44,484 nucleotides of DNA from Alkalihalobacillus trypoxylicola (GTDB lineage: Bacteria; Bacillota; Bacilli; Bacillales; Bacillaceae_D), in NCBI RefSeq assembly GCF_001590785.1, contig NZ_LTAO01000015.1, positions 1-44,484 on the forward strand, given 5' to 3'. Position 1 is the first letter of the stretch. Every line of letters begins with the position of its first letter. Positions 7,846 through 17,172 of the stretch are shown piece by piece. Both the position numbers and the translations under genes were made by a program. A model generated the notes under the pieces. It saw only the letters and a list, made by a program, of their open reading frames with translations. It searched no databases and was not told the origin of the DNA.

Positions 7846-8345
7846 TCTTAAAATTCACCCTCAACATTACAAAAAAAGAAGCCACAATTGCAGCTGCAGA
7901 TATGGAAACAAAGTTAAACAAAGGCTACGACTTGAAGAAGTCAGATCACTTATTTACTGAATATTTTAGGAGTTGGTATGAAGTATTTAGAAAAGGGAAA
8001 AATAGTCAAGATAATGATAATGATATAAGACGTGCTGTGGAATTTGCAGAGAAATATTTTGAAGGAATTAAGTTAAAAGAACTATAAAAGAAGATTATCA
8101 GCGCGCACTTAATAATTATGGTGAATTATTAATTTAACGAATCAAAAATTACAACCTCGTTATGTATCAAGATTTATTATATTGTTTCTAATCTCTACAG
8201 GAGCAAGATTCTCTGAAGCTTTGGGCTTAACATGGGATTGTATAGATTTAGATAATTACACAGTTAAGATCCATAAAACTGGGATTACAAATATAAAAAT
8301 GACTTTAAATATACTAAAAATATGCATCAAAGAGAATCAAGACAA
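7846..8345 (+). pseudogene. tyrosine recombinase (phage-type integrase) remnant beside ssrA
   Basis: Three plus-strand pieces form a decayed integrase. The first (about 7850-8087) is the arm/SAM-like region with TKKEATIAAADMETKLNKGY and a YFRSWYE...KGK segment. A frameshift follows, then IKEDYQRALNNYGE (about 8085-8135). The third (about 8155-8345) is the catalytic-domain start, LISTGARFSEALGLTW, containing the first catalytic Arg, then after another shift KTWDYKYKNDF. The HxxR and Tyr boxes are missing and the start is truncated. It points away from mobility today, but its place 160 bases from the tmRNA 3' end marks the boundary of an element that once inserted at ssrA. Confidence 0.75.
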
Positions 8346-8449
8346 GTTGACGGTCTGATGAACGACCTATACAATGCAAAATGAATGCAAAAAATAATCT
8401 AAAACCCTCGTTTTCTCTCGGATTCTAATAAAATAAAAAAACCTCAAAA

Positions 8450-8466
8450 CCCTTATAAATCAAGGG
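8450..8466 (-). terminator. probable ssrA terminator
   Basis: CCCTT (8450-8454) pairs with AAGGG (8462-8466). On the minus strand it is followed by TTTTGAGGTTTTTTTATTTT. It lies about 40 bases past the mature tmRNA 3' end. Confidence 0.55.
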
Positions 8467-8504
8467 CTTCAAGATTTAGTTTACAAACTCTCGATTTGTT
8501 GGAA

Positions 8505-8860
8505 TGGAGACGGTGGGAGTCGAACCCACGTCCAAACATAACGACACTTACGCTTCTACGAGTGTAGTTGCTGTATTAGTGATTCGCCAGTACGTCGGCC
8601 CAACAACAGGCTTCCGTATGGCTAGTTTGATTATTCTCTTCCTTCGCCCTCAAACGGCGGGCAGCCAGCGTATCCCACTAAAGTGAGTCCCAGTCCCTAC
8701 CACATGGGCGATGGAGGGTGGAACCGCGTAGTGCTATTAGGCAGCTACAGCGAAGTTATTGTTTGTTTTGCCAGTTATTGGCTTTGGCGTTTTAACGAGG
8801 CCGACCCCCTCGACTCGCCACGTAAGCACGACCTATGCCTGTCGAATCCGTAACGTCCCC
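8505..8860 (-). ncRNA. ssrA: transfer-messenger RNA (tmRNA)
   Basis: The 5' end, GGGGACGTTACGGATTCGAC, is at 8860 and the 3' tRNA-like end, with a TTCGACTCCC arm and encoded CCA, is at 8505. Length is about 356 bases, usual for Bacilli. tmRNA charged with alanine rescues ribosomes stalled on broken messages together with SmpB, whose gene lies just upstream. The 3' end is also a common integration site for tyrosine-recombinase elements, which fits the integrase remnant beside it. The gene itself is intact, including the CCA. Confidence 0.95.
8737..8772 (-). other. tmRNA proteolysis-tag reading frame
   Basis: The resume codon GGC at 8770-8772 opens a frame encoding GKTNNNFAVAA and a TAA stop at 8737-8739, giving the full tag (A)GKTNNNFAVAA. 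It ends in VAA, the C-terminal signal read by ClpXP-type proteases; clpP is in this window. It is closer to the staphylococcal tag (AGKSNNNFAVAA as I recall) than to the longer Bacillus subtilis tag. Confidence 0.85.
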
Positions 8861-8878
8861 TTGGCAATAAATAAGAAA

Positions 8879-8896
8879 CCAGAGTATGACCCTCTG
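8879..8896 (-). terminator. hairpin between smpB and mature tmRNA
   Basis: CCAGAG (8879-8884) pairs perfectly with CTCTGG (8891-8896) around a 6-base loop, and TTTCTTATTT follows on the minus strand. It could be a leaky smpB terminator. Because the ssrA -10 box lies upstream of it, it would also be the 5' leader of the tmRNA precursor. Confidence 0.45.
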
Positions 8897-8904
8897 GATA
8901 ATAC

Positions 8905-8932
8905 ATTATAACATGTATCATTTTGAAAGCAA
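8905..8932 (-). promoter_or_regulatory. ssrA promoter
   Basis: On the minus strand a TTGCTT box at 8927-8932 and a TATAAT box at 8905-8910 are 16 bases apart. The -10 is extended by TG one base upstream (TGTTATAAT). This would give ssrA its own strong promoter within the smpB-ssrA gap. Confidence 0.65.
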
Positions 8933-8939
8933 ATGGAAA

Positions 8940-9410
8940 TTACATCCCCTTTTGTCTTTCACGTAAAGCACGATCCACTTCTCGTTTTGCGTCTTTTCGT
9001 TTTAACGTTTCACGCTTATCAAAGTTCTTTTTACCTTTTGCAAGACCAATTAATAATTTAGCATAACCATTCTTAATATAGACCTTTAATGGAACAATTG
9101 AATAGCCTTGCTGTTTCGTCGAGCCGATTAGCATATCAATCTGCTTTTTCTTTAATAACAGTTTTCTCGCTCGCACTGGATCATGGTTATAACGATTCCC
9201 CTGCTCATATTCAGATATATGAGCATTGTGTAAAAAGACTTCACCATTAGAAACTCGTGCAAAAGATTCCTTCAAGTTCATTCGACCTGTACGGATCGAT
9301 TTAATCTCAGTTCCTTGTAAAACCATACCTGCTTCAAAGGTTTCTTCAATAAAATAATCATGATTCGCTTTTTTGTTTTGAGCTATAACTTTACTTTCAT
9401 GCTTCGCCAT
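8940..9410 (-). CDS. smpB: SsrA-binding protein SmpB
   Basis: 156-residue RNA-binding beta-barrel protein that brings tmRNA to stalled ribosomes. It shows the family start [20 protein letters not shown], the GTEIKSIR segment, the [11 protein letters not shown] block and the basic C-terminal tail with [20 protein letters not shown]. Length matches the family. GAGGT lies eight bases before the ATG. Gene order rnr (further upstream), smpB, ssrA is typical of Bacilli, though here a DUF421 gene and a DUF3006 gene separate rnr from smpB. Confidence 0.97.
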   Translation of the reverse strand: MAKHESKVIAQNKKANHDYFIEETFEAGMVLQGTEIKSIRTGRMNLKESFARVSNGEVFLHNAHISEYEQGNRYNHDPVRARKLLLKKKQIDMLIGSTKQQGYSIVPLKVYIKNGYAKLLIGLAKGKKNFDKRETLKRKDAKREVDRALRERQKGM

Positions 9411-9442
9411 ATCGCGACACCTCGTGTTTCATTCGTGTTCTT

Positions 9443-9472
9443 ATCATAGCAAATCCTTTTAAGTATCGTCAA
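9443..9472 (-). promoter_or_regulatory. smpB promoter
   Basis: On the minus strand TTGACG (9467-9472) and an extended TATGAT (9443-9448, preceded by TG one base upstream) are 18 bases apart, about 33 bases before the start codon. Confidence 0.65.
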
Positions 9473-9487
9473 TTTTAACTAAGAAAA

Positions 9488-10198
9488 TTACTCTTTATCT
9501 GTTGGCGAATGAAGATGATTTTCGTACGTATCAATAAATAAATGTCCGACTCCTGATAAAACGGCATAAAATACATCTTCTTTTTGAAGCCCGCGTTTAT
9601 GTAATTCTTGCTTGAGCCATAAGGTAGTTAAATTATTTTCTTTTAAATTTCTCTCTAATATCGTTCCATCCATAATTAACTGTATCGGTAGAGTTCGCTC
9701 GGACTCGACTTTTATATGTAAATCACCTCTCGTTATAGGACGAGCTTCTGGTTTTTTTAATACCGTCAACTTTCCATTCGTTTCGACAATGGCGAATAAA
9801 ACTTCTTGTATATCAAAAATGTCCTTATCTCGTAAAAGCTGGTTTAAATCATCTAAATTATAGCGTGCTTTTTTCATGTTTTTTTCTAAAAGATGTCCGT
9901 GTTCAATGATGACTGTTGGATTCCCTGTTACGAAGTTGCGAAAGGTACTCGATTTTAAAGACACATACGATGTCAAAATACTAATGATCACAAAAAATGA
10001 AAAAGCTAATATTAAATGATGGATATGAATTTCTAAATTAAAGGCAATATTTGCGGTAATCGAGCCAATGGATATGGCAATGATAAAGTCTAATACGTTC
10101 ATCTGTGATATCGTTTGTTTCCCTAAAATTCTGGCACCAATTAACAGTATGGCAAAAGCGAGGAATGAACGCATCATAATTTCAAAATGTCCAGCCAC
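9488..10198 (-). CDS. DUF421-family membrane protein (YetF-like)
   Basis: 236-residue protein with three predicted membrane helices (about 9-26, 33-53 and 58-80) and a soluble C-terminal domain. The LIGARILGKQTISQMNVLDF stretch and IAISIGSI that follows are the DUF421 hallmark; the soluble part has the EVLFAIVETNGKLTVLKK strand pair and a GHLFIDTYENHL end. DUF421 proteins occur in spore formers, some linked to germination or stress regulons, but biochemical function is unknown. It sits alone between smpB and the divergent DUF3006 gene, an unusual interruption of the rnr-smpB pair. Confidence 0.85.
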   Translation of the reverse strand: MAGHFEIMMRSFLAFAILLIGARILGKQTISQMNVLDFIIAISIGSITANIAFNLEIHIHHLILAFSFFVIISILTSYVSLKSSTFRNFVTGNPTVIIEHGHLLEKNMKKARYNLDDLNQLLRDKDIFDIQEVLFAIVETNGKLTVLKKPEARPITRGDLHIKVESERTLPIQLIMDGTILERNLKENNLTTLWLKQELHKRGLQKEDVFYAVLSGVGHLFIDTYENHLHSPTDKE

Positions 10199-10326
10199 TT
10201 TTTATCCACCCTTTTTCGTCTCAATACCATCAGTTTTTCCCAATATGGTTATATTCATGCTGTGCAAGTCTTAATTACCTAGCATACGACGATTTTGCGC
10301 TCTTTTTTCTTATGTTTATAGCTTTA

Positions 10327-10355
10327 TTGAAGTATGATATTATGGGTTTTATTAT
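10327..10355 (+). promoter_or_regulatory. promoter of the DUF3006 gene
   Basis: TTGAAG (10327-10332) and TATTAT (10350-10355) are separated by 17 bases, and AAGGAGG lies just before the start codon. Confidence 0.5.
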
Positions 10356-10385
10356 AGAGAAACTTGAAAATTCAAGGAGGATTTC

Positions 10386-10652
10386 ATGGAAAAGAAAGCA
10401 ATATTAGACCGGATAGAGGATGGACAGGTAGCCGTTTTACTTGTTGATTATTATGAGGAGGAATGGAATGTGTCAGCTACTCTTCTCCCAAAAGATAGTC
10501 AAGAAGGAGCTTCCCTATTAGTGACGATTGAAAATCAAAAAATCATACATATCCAATTAGATGAAGCAGCCCAATACATCTCGAAAGAGCGGATAACGAA
10601 AAAAATGAGCCAGCTCAAAAAGCAGACCAAAAGCAAGTTTAAGAAAAAGTAA
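10386..10652 (+). CDS. DUF3006-family protein
   Basis: 88-residue soluble protein. It opens KAILDRIEDGQVAVLLVD, the strand pair that defines DUF3006, and ends in a lysine-rich tail (about residues 70-88). Members are small beta-rich proteins of unknown role in Firmicutes, often beside secreted enzymes. Start chosen at the ATG after AAGGAGGATTTC. It is the only plus-strand gene between 8.5 and 33 kb and converges on rnr. Confidence 0.75.
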   Translation: MEKKAILDRIEDGQVAVLLVDYYEEEWNVSATLLPKDSQEGASLLVTIENQKIIHIQLDEAAQYISKERITKKMSQLKKQTKSKFKKK

Positions 10653-10688
10653 TTCTAAACCTAAAGAGATGACCCTAAAAAAAGAGAA

Positions 10689-10718
10689 AAATCTCCGTCA
10701 CTTTAGTGACGAAGATTT
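10689..10718 (-). terminator. rnr terminator
   Basis: AAATCT-C-CGTCAC (10689-10701) pairs with GTGACG-A-AGATTT (10706-10718), a 12-pair stem with one mismatch and a 4-base loop. The minus strand continues TTCTCTTTTTTT, fitting termination of rnr; the plus strand lacks a T run. Confidence 0.8.
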
Positions 10719-10736
10719 CAATACACCGGTTTTTAA

Positions 10737-13073
10737 TTATTTTTTCTTTTTACGTCCTTTTTTCCTTTTGACAGATGGAGCATTCTCATAAAAAGCTTTC
10801 TTCTTTTTCTTTTTTCGATTAGGTTTATCTCCTAAAGAAAGTCCTTTTTTATTCCCTTCCTCTTGAGCTCCTTTACCACGCTTTTTACGTTTTCCACCTT
10901 CAATGACTTTAGGACGACTTCTGTTTTCACGCTTTTTCCTTGGTTTCATACCAACGACTTCAAAGTCGATCGAAGCTTCGTCTACATTTACATTGACCAC
11001 ACGAACTTCAATTTCATCACCGATACGGAAAACTTGTCCAGAGCGTTCGCCTATCATGGCATATTGCTTTTCATCATAGTGGTAATAGTCATCCGTTAAA
11101 TAACTAACATGAACTAAACCTTCAATGGTATTCTCAAGCTCTACAAATAATCCAAAATTGGTGACACCTGAAATGAGTCCAGGAAATACTTCTCCAATTT
11201 TATCTTCCATGAATTGAGCTTTTTTCACATTATCGGTATCGCGCTCTGCATCTACCGCTCTTCTTTCCATTTCAGAAGAATGCCTTGTAAGCTCAGGAAG
11301 CTTTTCTGACCAATGACTTTGTGTTTCTTGGTCTACATTGCCACGAATTAAGTACGTTCTAATAAGACGATGAACTAATAAATCTGGATAACGTCTAATT
11401 GGTGATGTAAAATGAGTATAAAAATCCGTCGATAATCCAAAATGCCCTAAGCTATTCGTATCGTATTTTGCTTGCTGCATGGAACGAAGCATAACCGTGC
11501 TTATAACCGTTTCCTCGGGCTCTCCTTTTACTTCTTCCAGAAGCTTTTGGAGCGCTCTTGGATGGACCGTATTGGCATTTCCTCTTACTACATACCCAAA
11601 GTTCGTAATAAACTCTAAAAATTTATTTAGCTTTTCTGCATCTGGATCTTCATGAATTCGGTACACAAATGGCACCTTTAACCAATGGAAGTGTTCAGCA
11701 ACTGTTTCATTCGCTGCCAGCATGAATTCTTCAATTAATTTTTCAGCAACAGAACGCTCACGAATCACAACCTCGTTCGCCTTACCTTCTTCATCAACTA
11801 ATACCTTTGCTTCTTTAAAGTCAAAGTCAATGGCCCCACGATCAAATCTCTTTGCTCGTAAAATTGCAGCTAGCTTTTCCATATCTTTGAAAAATGGAAT
11901 GAGTGATTCATACCGAGCTTTTACTTCACTATCATCATCGACTAAGATTTTATTTACATCTGAATAGGTCATTCTTTCTGTTGTATTGATTACGCTTTGG
12001 AAAATTTCATGCTGTACCACTTGCCCTGCCGAATTGATTTCCATCTCACAAGAAAGAGTTAAACGATCGACCTGCGGATTCAAACTACAAATTCCGTTTG
12101 AAAGACGATGTGGAATCATCGGGATTACACGGTCAACCAAATAAACACTTGTAGCTCTATCTGCCGCTTCTTTATCTATCGGAGAACCCTCAGTCACATA
12201 ATGAGAAACATCCGCGATATGAACTCCCAAAATATAGTTCCCGTTTTCTAATTTCTTTACATGGACAGCATCATCTAAATCCTTAGCATCCGCACCGTCA
12301 ATTGTAACGATGACTTCATCTCTTAAATCACGACGATTAGCATAATCAGCTTCATCAATCACTTCTGGAACTGAATGTGCTTGCTCCATGACCTCATCTG
12401 GGAATTCTAATGGAATTCCATGTTTATAAATAATCGATAAAATATCCATCCCCGGATCATTTTTATGCCCGAGAATTTGGGTAACTTCTCCTTCAGCACT
12501 CATACGCCCCTCAGGATACTTAACGATTTTGACAATCACTTTGTGACCATCAACCGCACCGTTTATCGCTTCTTTTGGAATAAAAATATCATTGGCAATC
12601 CGCTTGTCATCAGCAACGACAAATCCGTAAGCCTTCTGGTCACTATAGGTTCCAATCACTTCTGAAACGCCACGCTCTAAAATACGAATGACTTTTCCTT
12701 CTGGCCTAGCACCAGTGGACTGCTGATGAAGTCGAACCAAAACGATATCTCCATTCATCGCGCTTCCTAAATCTGGCTGAGAGACATATACATCCTTCTC
12801 TCCTTCTATTTCAGGAATAATAAAGGCAAATCCTTTAGCATGTCCTTGAACCTTTCCTCGTACAAGATTCATTTTTTCTGGGACGCCATATCGATCGCTT
12901 CTTGTTCGAACAATCTGTCCACTTGATTCTAATTCATTTAAATGTTTTATAAATTCTTTAAAATTTTCACTACCTTCAATCTGAAAATGCTCTTCTAATT
13001 CAGATACGGAAAGAGGCTTATCCGCTTCTTCACGAAAGTAATTCAATAATTGCTTTTTCTGATCTTGATTCAT
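10737..13073 (-). CDS. rnr: ribonuclease R
   Basis: 778-residue 3'-5' exoribonuclease that degrades structured RNA and works with tmRNA-SmpB on stalled messages. Order of parts: N-terminal winged helix (to about 70), cold-shock-like domains with GRVxxG-type strands, the RNB catalytic core with [17 protein letters not shown] carrying the metal-binding aspartates (near 270), a C-terminal S1 domain with [17 protein letters not shown] (near 640) and a Lys/Arg-rich tail from about 700. The start was taken at MNQDQKK (13073), preceded by AAAGGAG, instead of the ATG nine codons upstream, which has no ribosome site. Length agrees with the Bacillus subtilis enzyme. Confidence 0.96.
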   Translation of the reverse strand: MNQDQKKQLLNYFREEADKPLSVSELEEHFQIEGSENFKEFIKHLNELESSGQIVRTRSDRYGVPEKMNLVRGKVQGHAKGFAFIIPEIEGEKDVYVSQPDLGSAMNGDIVLVRLHQQSTGARPEGKVIRILERGVSEVIGTYSDQKAYGFVVADDKRIANDIFIPKEAINGAVDGHKVIVKIVKYPEGRMSAEGEVTQILGHKNDPGMDILSIIYKHGIPLEFPDEVMEQAHSVPEVIDEADYANRRDLRDEVIVTIDGADAKDLDDAVHVKKLENGNYILGVHIADVSHYVTEGSPIDKEAADRATSVYLVDRVIPMIPHRLSNGICSLNPQVDRLTLSCEMEINSAGQVVQHEIFQSVINTTERMTYSDVNKILVDDDSEVKARYESLIPFFKDMEKLAAILRAKRFDRGAIDFDFKEAKVLVDEEGKANEVVIRERSVAEKLIEEFMLAANETVAEHFHWLKVPFVYRIHEDPDAEKLNKFLEFITNFGYVVRGNANTVHPRALQKLLEEVKGEPEETVISTVMLRSMQQAKYDTNSLGHFGLSTDFYTHFTSPIRRYPDLLVHRLIRTYLIRGNVDQETQSHWSEKLPELTRHSSEMERRAVDAERDTDNVKKAQFMEDKIGEVFPGLISGVTNFGLFVELENTIEGLVHVSYLTDDYYHYDEKQYAMIGERSGQVFRIGDEIEVRVVNVNVDEASIDFEVVGMKPRKKRENRSRPKVIEGGKRKKRGKGAQEEGNKKGLSLGDKPNRKKKKKKAFYENAPSVKRKKGRKKKK

Positions 13074-13115
13074 AACTTTCTCCTTTCGTATTAGCAGCAT
13101 TCAGTCTCTTCAACA

Positions 13116-13862
13116 TTATTTTTTCCAATCTAATGTATTTAAAAATTCAAGTATATCTTCATGAAGCTGCTCTTTTTCTGGTCCAATTGTAATAGAATGA
13201 CCAGAGTTTTCATACCATTTTAATTTTTTGTGCTCAGACTCTACTTCTTTGTGGATGGTCTCTGCACTTTGAGGATCAATCATGTCATCCTTTCTTGCTT
13301 GAACGACAAAAGTCGGTGCATAAATATGATCTAAATGCTCGGAAACATCCTTCATTAAGTATCTTAATTCTAATAGAGATTCTGTTGAAAGCATTTCAAA
13401 ATGCTCCATTTCCTCTTCGATTTGTTTTTCTGACTTTTTTTCGAGTTGTTTATATTGTTTTGCATAAGATAAAACGCCTTTGTAAATTGATTCCTCTGTT
13501 CTTGGCTTTACTGGAGCGCACATCGGTATTATTCCCTTTACAGGTAAAGTGTAACCGAATTTTAAGGAGAATACCCCTCCTAAAGATAATCCGCAGACAG
13601 CTATTTCATCATACCCTTGTTCTTTTAAGAAATCGTATCCTTTTTTAGCAGATTCCCACCATTCATCTGGGCCCGTTTTTAATAATTGCTCAGGTGGAAC
13701 ACCATGACCCTCAAATAAAGGAGCATGGCAGGTGTAGCCTTCTTTTTGAAGATGTCTAGCAATCATTCTTACATCTGCGGTAGTTCCGGTAAAACCGTGT
13801 AACAACAAAACGGCGCGCTCTCCACCTTCAAACATAAAATCCTTAGGTTTAACTAACTTCAT
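13116..13862 (-). CDS. carboxylesterase, Est30 type
   Basis: 248-residue monomeric alpha/beta hydrolase. Nucleophile Ser93 is in GLSLGG (91-96); the acid is probably in ARKDDMID (near 195) and the base His in NSGHSITIG (near 225). [14 protein letters not shown] near 19-32 forms the oxyanion site. It corresponds to the YvaK/Est30 carboxylesterases that sit between secG and rnr in Bacillus and hydrolyse short acyl esters in vitro; the natural substrate is unknown. Its start overlaps the end of the upstream hydrolase gene by 14 bases, suggesting coupled translation. Confidence 0.9.
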   Translation of the reverse strand: MKLVKPKDFMFEGGERAVLLLHGFTGTTADVRMIARHLQKEGYTCHAPLFEGHGVPPEQLLKTGPDEWWESAKKGYDFLKEQGYDEIAVCGLSLGGVFSLKFGYTLPVKGIIPMCAPVKPRTEESIYKGVLSYAKQYKQLEKKSEKQIEEEMEHFEMLSTESLLELRYLMKDVSEHLDHIYAPTFVVQARKDDMIDPQSAETIHKEVESEHKKLKWYENSGHSITIGPEKEQLHEDILEFLNTLDWKK

Positions 13863-14595
13863 TGTGATCTTCCTTCCTCATACTCACGGCTGCATTTTTT
13901 TCTATTTTTTCTACTTCTAAAAATTCTTCTATATGATGAATGAGCTCAATCTGATCAAATCCATGACATATCATATGATGAGAATCCTTTAAAAAAATTA
14001 ATAACTTCTTTTCTGATTGAATTCTTTCAAATAAATATTGAGCACTTTTTTTCGGGACGATTTCATCGAGCTCTCCTTGGATAATTAATGTTGGAGCTTT
14101 TATCTCTCTCAATTTAGGCTTAATCAGTTTTACGGCGCCCATAAATTGCCACACAGCTGACATGGGCGTTTCTAATATCTTTTGCCGATAGAGCTGATAA
14201 TGCTCATCGTTTTGTAGTTGTCCTCGAATTCGTAGCTTAATCGCTTCCTTCAATTCATGTAGCAGTTGAGTTGGATTAACATAATAGGCTGCCGCACTTA
14301 ATAAGACGACCTTATCAACCGGATACTTCGCAGCAATATGGCAGGCTAACATACCTCCCATCGAAAAACCTATAACGTAGACCTTATCGCACCTTTTTAA
14401 AAGCTCTTCTGTTGCCACCTCTGCTGCATAAAGCCATTGTTCGTGTGTAATATCTTTTAATTGGCCATTAGGACCATGCCCAGGTAAAGTAGGGGTGTAA
14501 ACGAGCCAACGTTTTTTCTCGAATAGATAATTTGCGATTGGCTCAACTTCCCAAGGTTCACCAGTAAATCCGTGTAAACAAAGACATCCAATCAT
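13849..14595 (-). CDS. alpha/beta hydrolase, carboxylesterase-like
   Basis: 248 residues with the same fold as the neighbour: [16 protein letters not shown] near 6-21, nucleophile Ser78 in GFSMGG (76-81), acid in QGELDEIVP and His in DSHHMICHG. It is a distant paralogue of the Est30-type enzyme next door. The tail after about 230 is Glu/Lys-rich and has no counterpart in the neighbour. It heads the operon with the esterase and probably rnr; only 15-40 bases separate or overlap the genes. Substrate unknown. Confidence 0.85.
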   Translation of the reverse strand: MIGCLCLHGFTGEPWEVEPIANYLFEKKRWLVYTPTLPGHGPNGQLKDITHEQWLYAAEVATEELLKRCDKVYVIGFSMGGMLACHIAAKYPVDKVVLLSAAAYYVNPTQLLHELKEAIKLRIRGQLQNDEHYQLYRQKILETPMSAVWQFMGAVKLIKPKLREIKAPTLIIQGELDEIVPKKSAQYLFERIQSEKKLLIFLKDSHHMICHGFDQIELIHHIEEFLEVEKIEKNAAVSMRKEDHNEVS

Positions 14596-14761
14596 AGTAT
14601 CACCTGATTTCTGTTGTTCTTCTCACCTTTATCTTCTACCTTTTTAATGAGTAATTAACATCCTATTTTTTTGATACCCGAATTGAAGAGCTGGCAATCT
14701 TCTTTCCTACTTCACTATATCAACATTTTATATCAGTAACTAAAATGATATTCACATAAAA

Positions 14762-14787
14762 AAGCAGTAGGTGTATACCTACTGCTT
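14762..14787 (-). terminator. secG terminator
   Basis: A 10-base stem AGCAGTAGGT/ACCTACTGCT with a 4-base loop is followed by TTTTTTATG on the minus strand, just past the secG stop. Confidence 0.85.
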
Positions 14788-14795
14788 GGCCTATC

Positions 14796-15026
14796 TTATA
14801 AGAAATATGCGACGGCAATCGTAAGAACGAAAAACAGAACAGCAAGCACAATCGTTGCTTTATTTAAAACTGCATCGATCCCACGTGCTTTTTGTTTTCC
14901 TAATAGCTGCTCGGCACCACCTGAAATAGAACCAGCTAATCCAGCACTTTTCCCTGATTGTAGTAATACGACAGCAATTAAAGCGATTGAAACAAGAATT
15001 AATAAAACAAAAGCGACAGCTTGCAT
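14796..15026 (-). CDS. secG: preprotein translocase subunit SecG
   Basis: 76-residue membrane protein with two predicted helices (about 4-24 and 54-75) around the conserved cytoplasmic loop [20 protein letters not shown]. SecG joins SecYE and assists SecA-driven export. Its place upstream of the carboxylesterase and rnr is the standard Bacillus order. GGAGGT precedes the ATG. It has its own strong terminator and probably its own promoter in 15030-15113. Confidence 0.95.
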   Translation of the reverse strand: MQAVAFVLLILVSIALIAVVLLQSGKSAGLAGSISGGAEQLLGKQKARGIDAVLNKATIVLAVLFFVLTIAVAYFL

Positions 15027-15113
15027 TTCTACACCTCCACAACAATATACACTCCTCTTAATTTATCATAGCGAGGCTTGTTTCGCAATGGTTAACTATA
15101 AACACACATATAA

Positions 15114-15824
15114 TTATTTTTCACTAATATTCCTTGATTGTATAAAGCCTGTTTCTTCAAAGGAGCGAGCGACTTTTGCCACTCTGCTTCCTAGTCTGGC
15201 TGCCATAACTAACTCCTCTTCAGTTGGTTTTCTACTGCCATCAGGTCCTGCTAAAGTAGAAGCTCCATAAGAAGAACCACCAATAGCTTTATCGGTTAAG
15301 TATTCTGGATTTTCGGTATAAGGTAAGCCGATAAAAATCATCCCTAAATGAAGTAATGGTACGAGTGAGCTTAAAAGCGTTGCTTCATGGCCTCCGTGAA
15401 TCGAGCCCGCACTTGTGAATAGAGCAGTAGGCTTTCCTTCAAGCTCACCCGTCGTACAAAATTGTCCAGCTCGGTCAAGAAAGGATTTAACCTGACCTGG
15501 CATCGATCCAAGGTAGGTCGGAAACCCCCAAATGACACCATCTGCATTACGCAAATCATCCATACTTACAAGTGGAATACTTTCTTGTTCCTGTTCATTG
15601 CGTTCATAATCCTCCTTGCTTTTTGTTAACTTAAAATGATTAATCTTTGTCGAAGATACCTGAGTTCTTTGATAAGCAACCCGTAAGCTTTCATCCTCAA
15701 AATCAGGAATTCTTACTACTTTCGCTTTACAGCCTTCTGTATCGTTCACTCCTTGGGCTACAGCTTCACTCATTTTTGCAATATGACCGTAGGCACTAAA
15801 ATACACAACGACAATCTCAGCCAT
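15114..15824 (-). CDS. WrbA-like flavodoxin-fold NAD(P)H:quinone oxidoreductase
   Basis: 236 residues with a flavodoxin fold: the FMN phosphate loop is FSAYGHIAKMSE (about 9-20), and IWGFPTYLGSMPGQVKSFLDR plus TSAGSIHGGHEATLL are WrbA-type FMN-site segments. WrbA proteins reduce quinones with two electrons from NAD(P)H. It is the last gene of the catabolic operon, its ATG overlapping the upstream amidohydrolase stop by one base. In that setting it may recycle reduced flavin or a quinone-like intermediate made by the two FAD-linked oxidases; this is inference. It is longer than classical WrbA (about 200) because of an insert near 60-80 and a C-terminal extension. Confidence 0.85.
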   Translation of the reverse strand: MAEIVVVYFSAYGHIAKMSEAVAQGVNDTEGCKAKVVRIPDFEDESLRVAYQRTQVSSTKINHFKLTKSKEDYERNEQEQESIPLVSMDDLRNADGVIWGFPTYLGSMPGQVKSFLDRAGQFCTTGELEGKPTALFTSAGSIHGGHEATLLSSLVPLLHLGMIFIGLPYTENPEYLTDKAIGGSSYGASTLAGPDGSRKPTEEELVMAARLGSRVAKVARSFEETGFIQSRNISEK

Positions 15825-17146
15825 TAGTTCCCCACCTTATAAAAGGCTTCGGGATTTTTTAATACAGCTTGATGAATATTGACTTTCACGACAGAACTCC
15901 ATGTTCCAGCTTGGAAAACCGCTCTTGATTCTGTTAATTCAGCAAATAAGGAAGGTAGGCTGTAACTATCAAACACAACAAAGCTTGCTCTTTCTCCTTC
16001 TCTCATTCCCCACTCTGTCTTTCCGATGATTTTTCTTGGCGTAATCGTCGCCATCTTCAACAATTCAATTAAATCCTCTTTTCCACCCATATGGGCTGTA
16101 TACCCTGTGAGCTGTGCAATTTGCAGCATATCTGCACGACCAAAGGGGTGGAAAGGATCACAGACATTATCAGAAGCTGCTGCGAGAGGAACTTGCTTTT
16201 TTATTAAATCCTGCACTCGCGTGATTCCTCTTCTCACAAGTCCCTTATCTCCTCTTCCTTGAAGATACATATTGGCAGCTGGCAGAGTCACAGCCATTAA
16301 TTCAGCTTCCTTCATTTTATTGATTACTAGTTCCGCCTTTGACTCATTCATTGCCGATAGAGAGCATAAATGATCGACCACGACTTTCCCTTGCCAGCCA
16401 TATTCTATCGTTTTTTCAGCTATTCTTAAAACTGTATCAACAGTAGGATCATCGCTTTCATCTGTATGAAGATCTAAAGGTAATCCAGCCTCGACCGCAA
16501 AAGCAAAAATTTCATCGACACATTCTAGAGGCTTTTCACTTATATGGGGAGCGCCCCCGACTCCATCGATATTTAATTCCAAGACCTGTCGTATTCTCTT
16601 TCTATCTTCTTCGTCATAAGGGTGATAAGGAAGCATAGGATAAACTTGAATTTCGATTATTTCCTTTAGCTCGTCTTTAACCTCTAACGCCATTTTTACT
16701 CCTCGAAAGGTTGTATCTATATCACTCTTCGTATGAAAATCAATATGAGTTCTAATAATCGTTGTGCCATATTTCAAAGCAGAGAAAGCCGTTTTTCGAA
16801 TCCGGTTTTTAATCATTTCATCGGAGAATTGCGGAGCTGCTGATTTATAGTTGGCAATCGCCTCTTCTAACGTTCCTGAATCATTTCCTACAAAAGGTAA
16901 AGAATGAGATTTATCTAGATGCATATGGATATCTGCAAAAGTAGGAAGCACGATTCTTCCTTCTAAATCCCATCCATTTTCTTGCTCTGAATTTTCACCA
17001 GTTAGTTGATAGAACGATAATTCATCTCTTGCTTCTATTTGATTATGTTTATTTAGACGTTGAATGATTCCATTTTTTATTTCTATCTCAAAATAGGATG
17101 TTTCATCTAATAGTGGCATTTTGGCATTGTAAATCTTTTGCATCAT
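15824..17146 (-). CDS. CodA-like amidohydrolase/deaminase (second of two)
   Basis: 440-residue metal-dependent TIM-barrel hydrolase of the cytosine-deaminase branch. Metal and active-site positions are visible: HMHLDKSHSLPF (near 82), LHTDESDDP with the catalytic Glu after the metal His (near 230), VVDHLCSLSAM (near 258) and SDNVCDPFHPFGRADML with the metal-binding Asp (near 330). The SDN in place of the HDD of CodA sets it apart from true cytosine deaminases and resembles deaminases of substituted heterocycles. Start at the ATG after AAGGAAGATTAGT. It lies 26 bases after the first amidohydrolase. Substrate unknown; deamination or ring opening of an N-heterocycle is inferred. Confidence 0.85.
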   Translation of the reverse strand: MMQKIYNAKMPLLDETSYFEIEIKNGIIQRLNKHNQIEARDELSFYQLTGENSEQENGWDLEGRIVLPTFADIHMHLDKSHSLPFVGNDSGTLEEAIANYKSAAPQFSDEMIKNRIRKTAFSALKYGTTIIRTHIDFHTKSDIDTTFRGVKMALEVKDELKEIIEIQVYPMLPYHPYDEEDRKRIRQVLELNIDGVGGAPHISEKPLECVDEIFAFAVEAGLPLDLHTDESDDPTVDTVLRIAEKTIEYGWQGKVVVDHLCSLSAMNESKAELVINKMKEAELMAVTLPAANMYLQGRGDKGLVRRGITRVQDLIKKQVPLAAASDNVCDPFHPFGRADMLQIAQLTGYTAHMGGKEDLIELLKMATITPRKIIGKTEWGMREGERASFVVFDSYSLPSLFAELTESRAVFQAGTWSSVVKVNIHQAVLKNPEAFYKVGN

Positions 17147-17172
17147 ACTAATCTTCCTTTCTGATTTTTCTT

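Noticed and set aside
1-8504. Second copy of the tmRNA 3' end as the other attachment site
   Set aside because: No stretch resembling the TTCGACTCCC arm or its complement occurs in this part of the window.
8504-8686. 60-codon plus-strand frame beginning METVGVEPTSKH
   Set aside because: It lies entirely within the tmRNA gene on the opposite strand; it is a common false ORF of tRNA-like ends.
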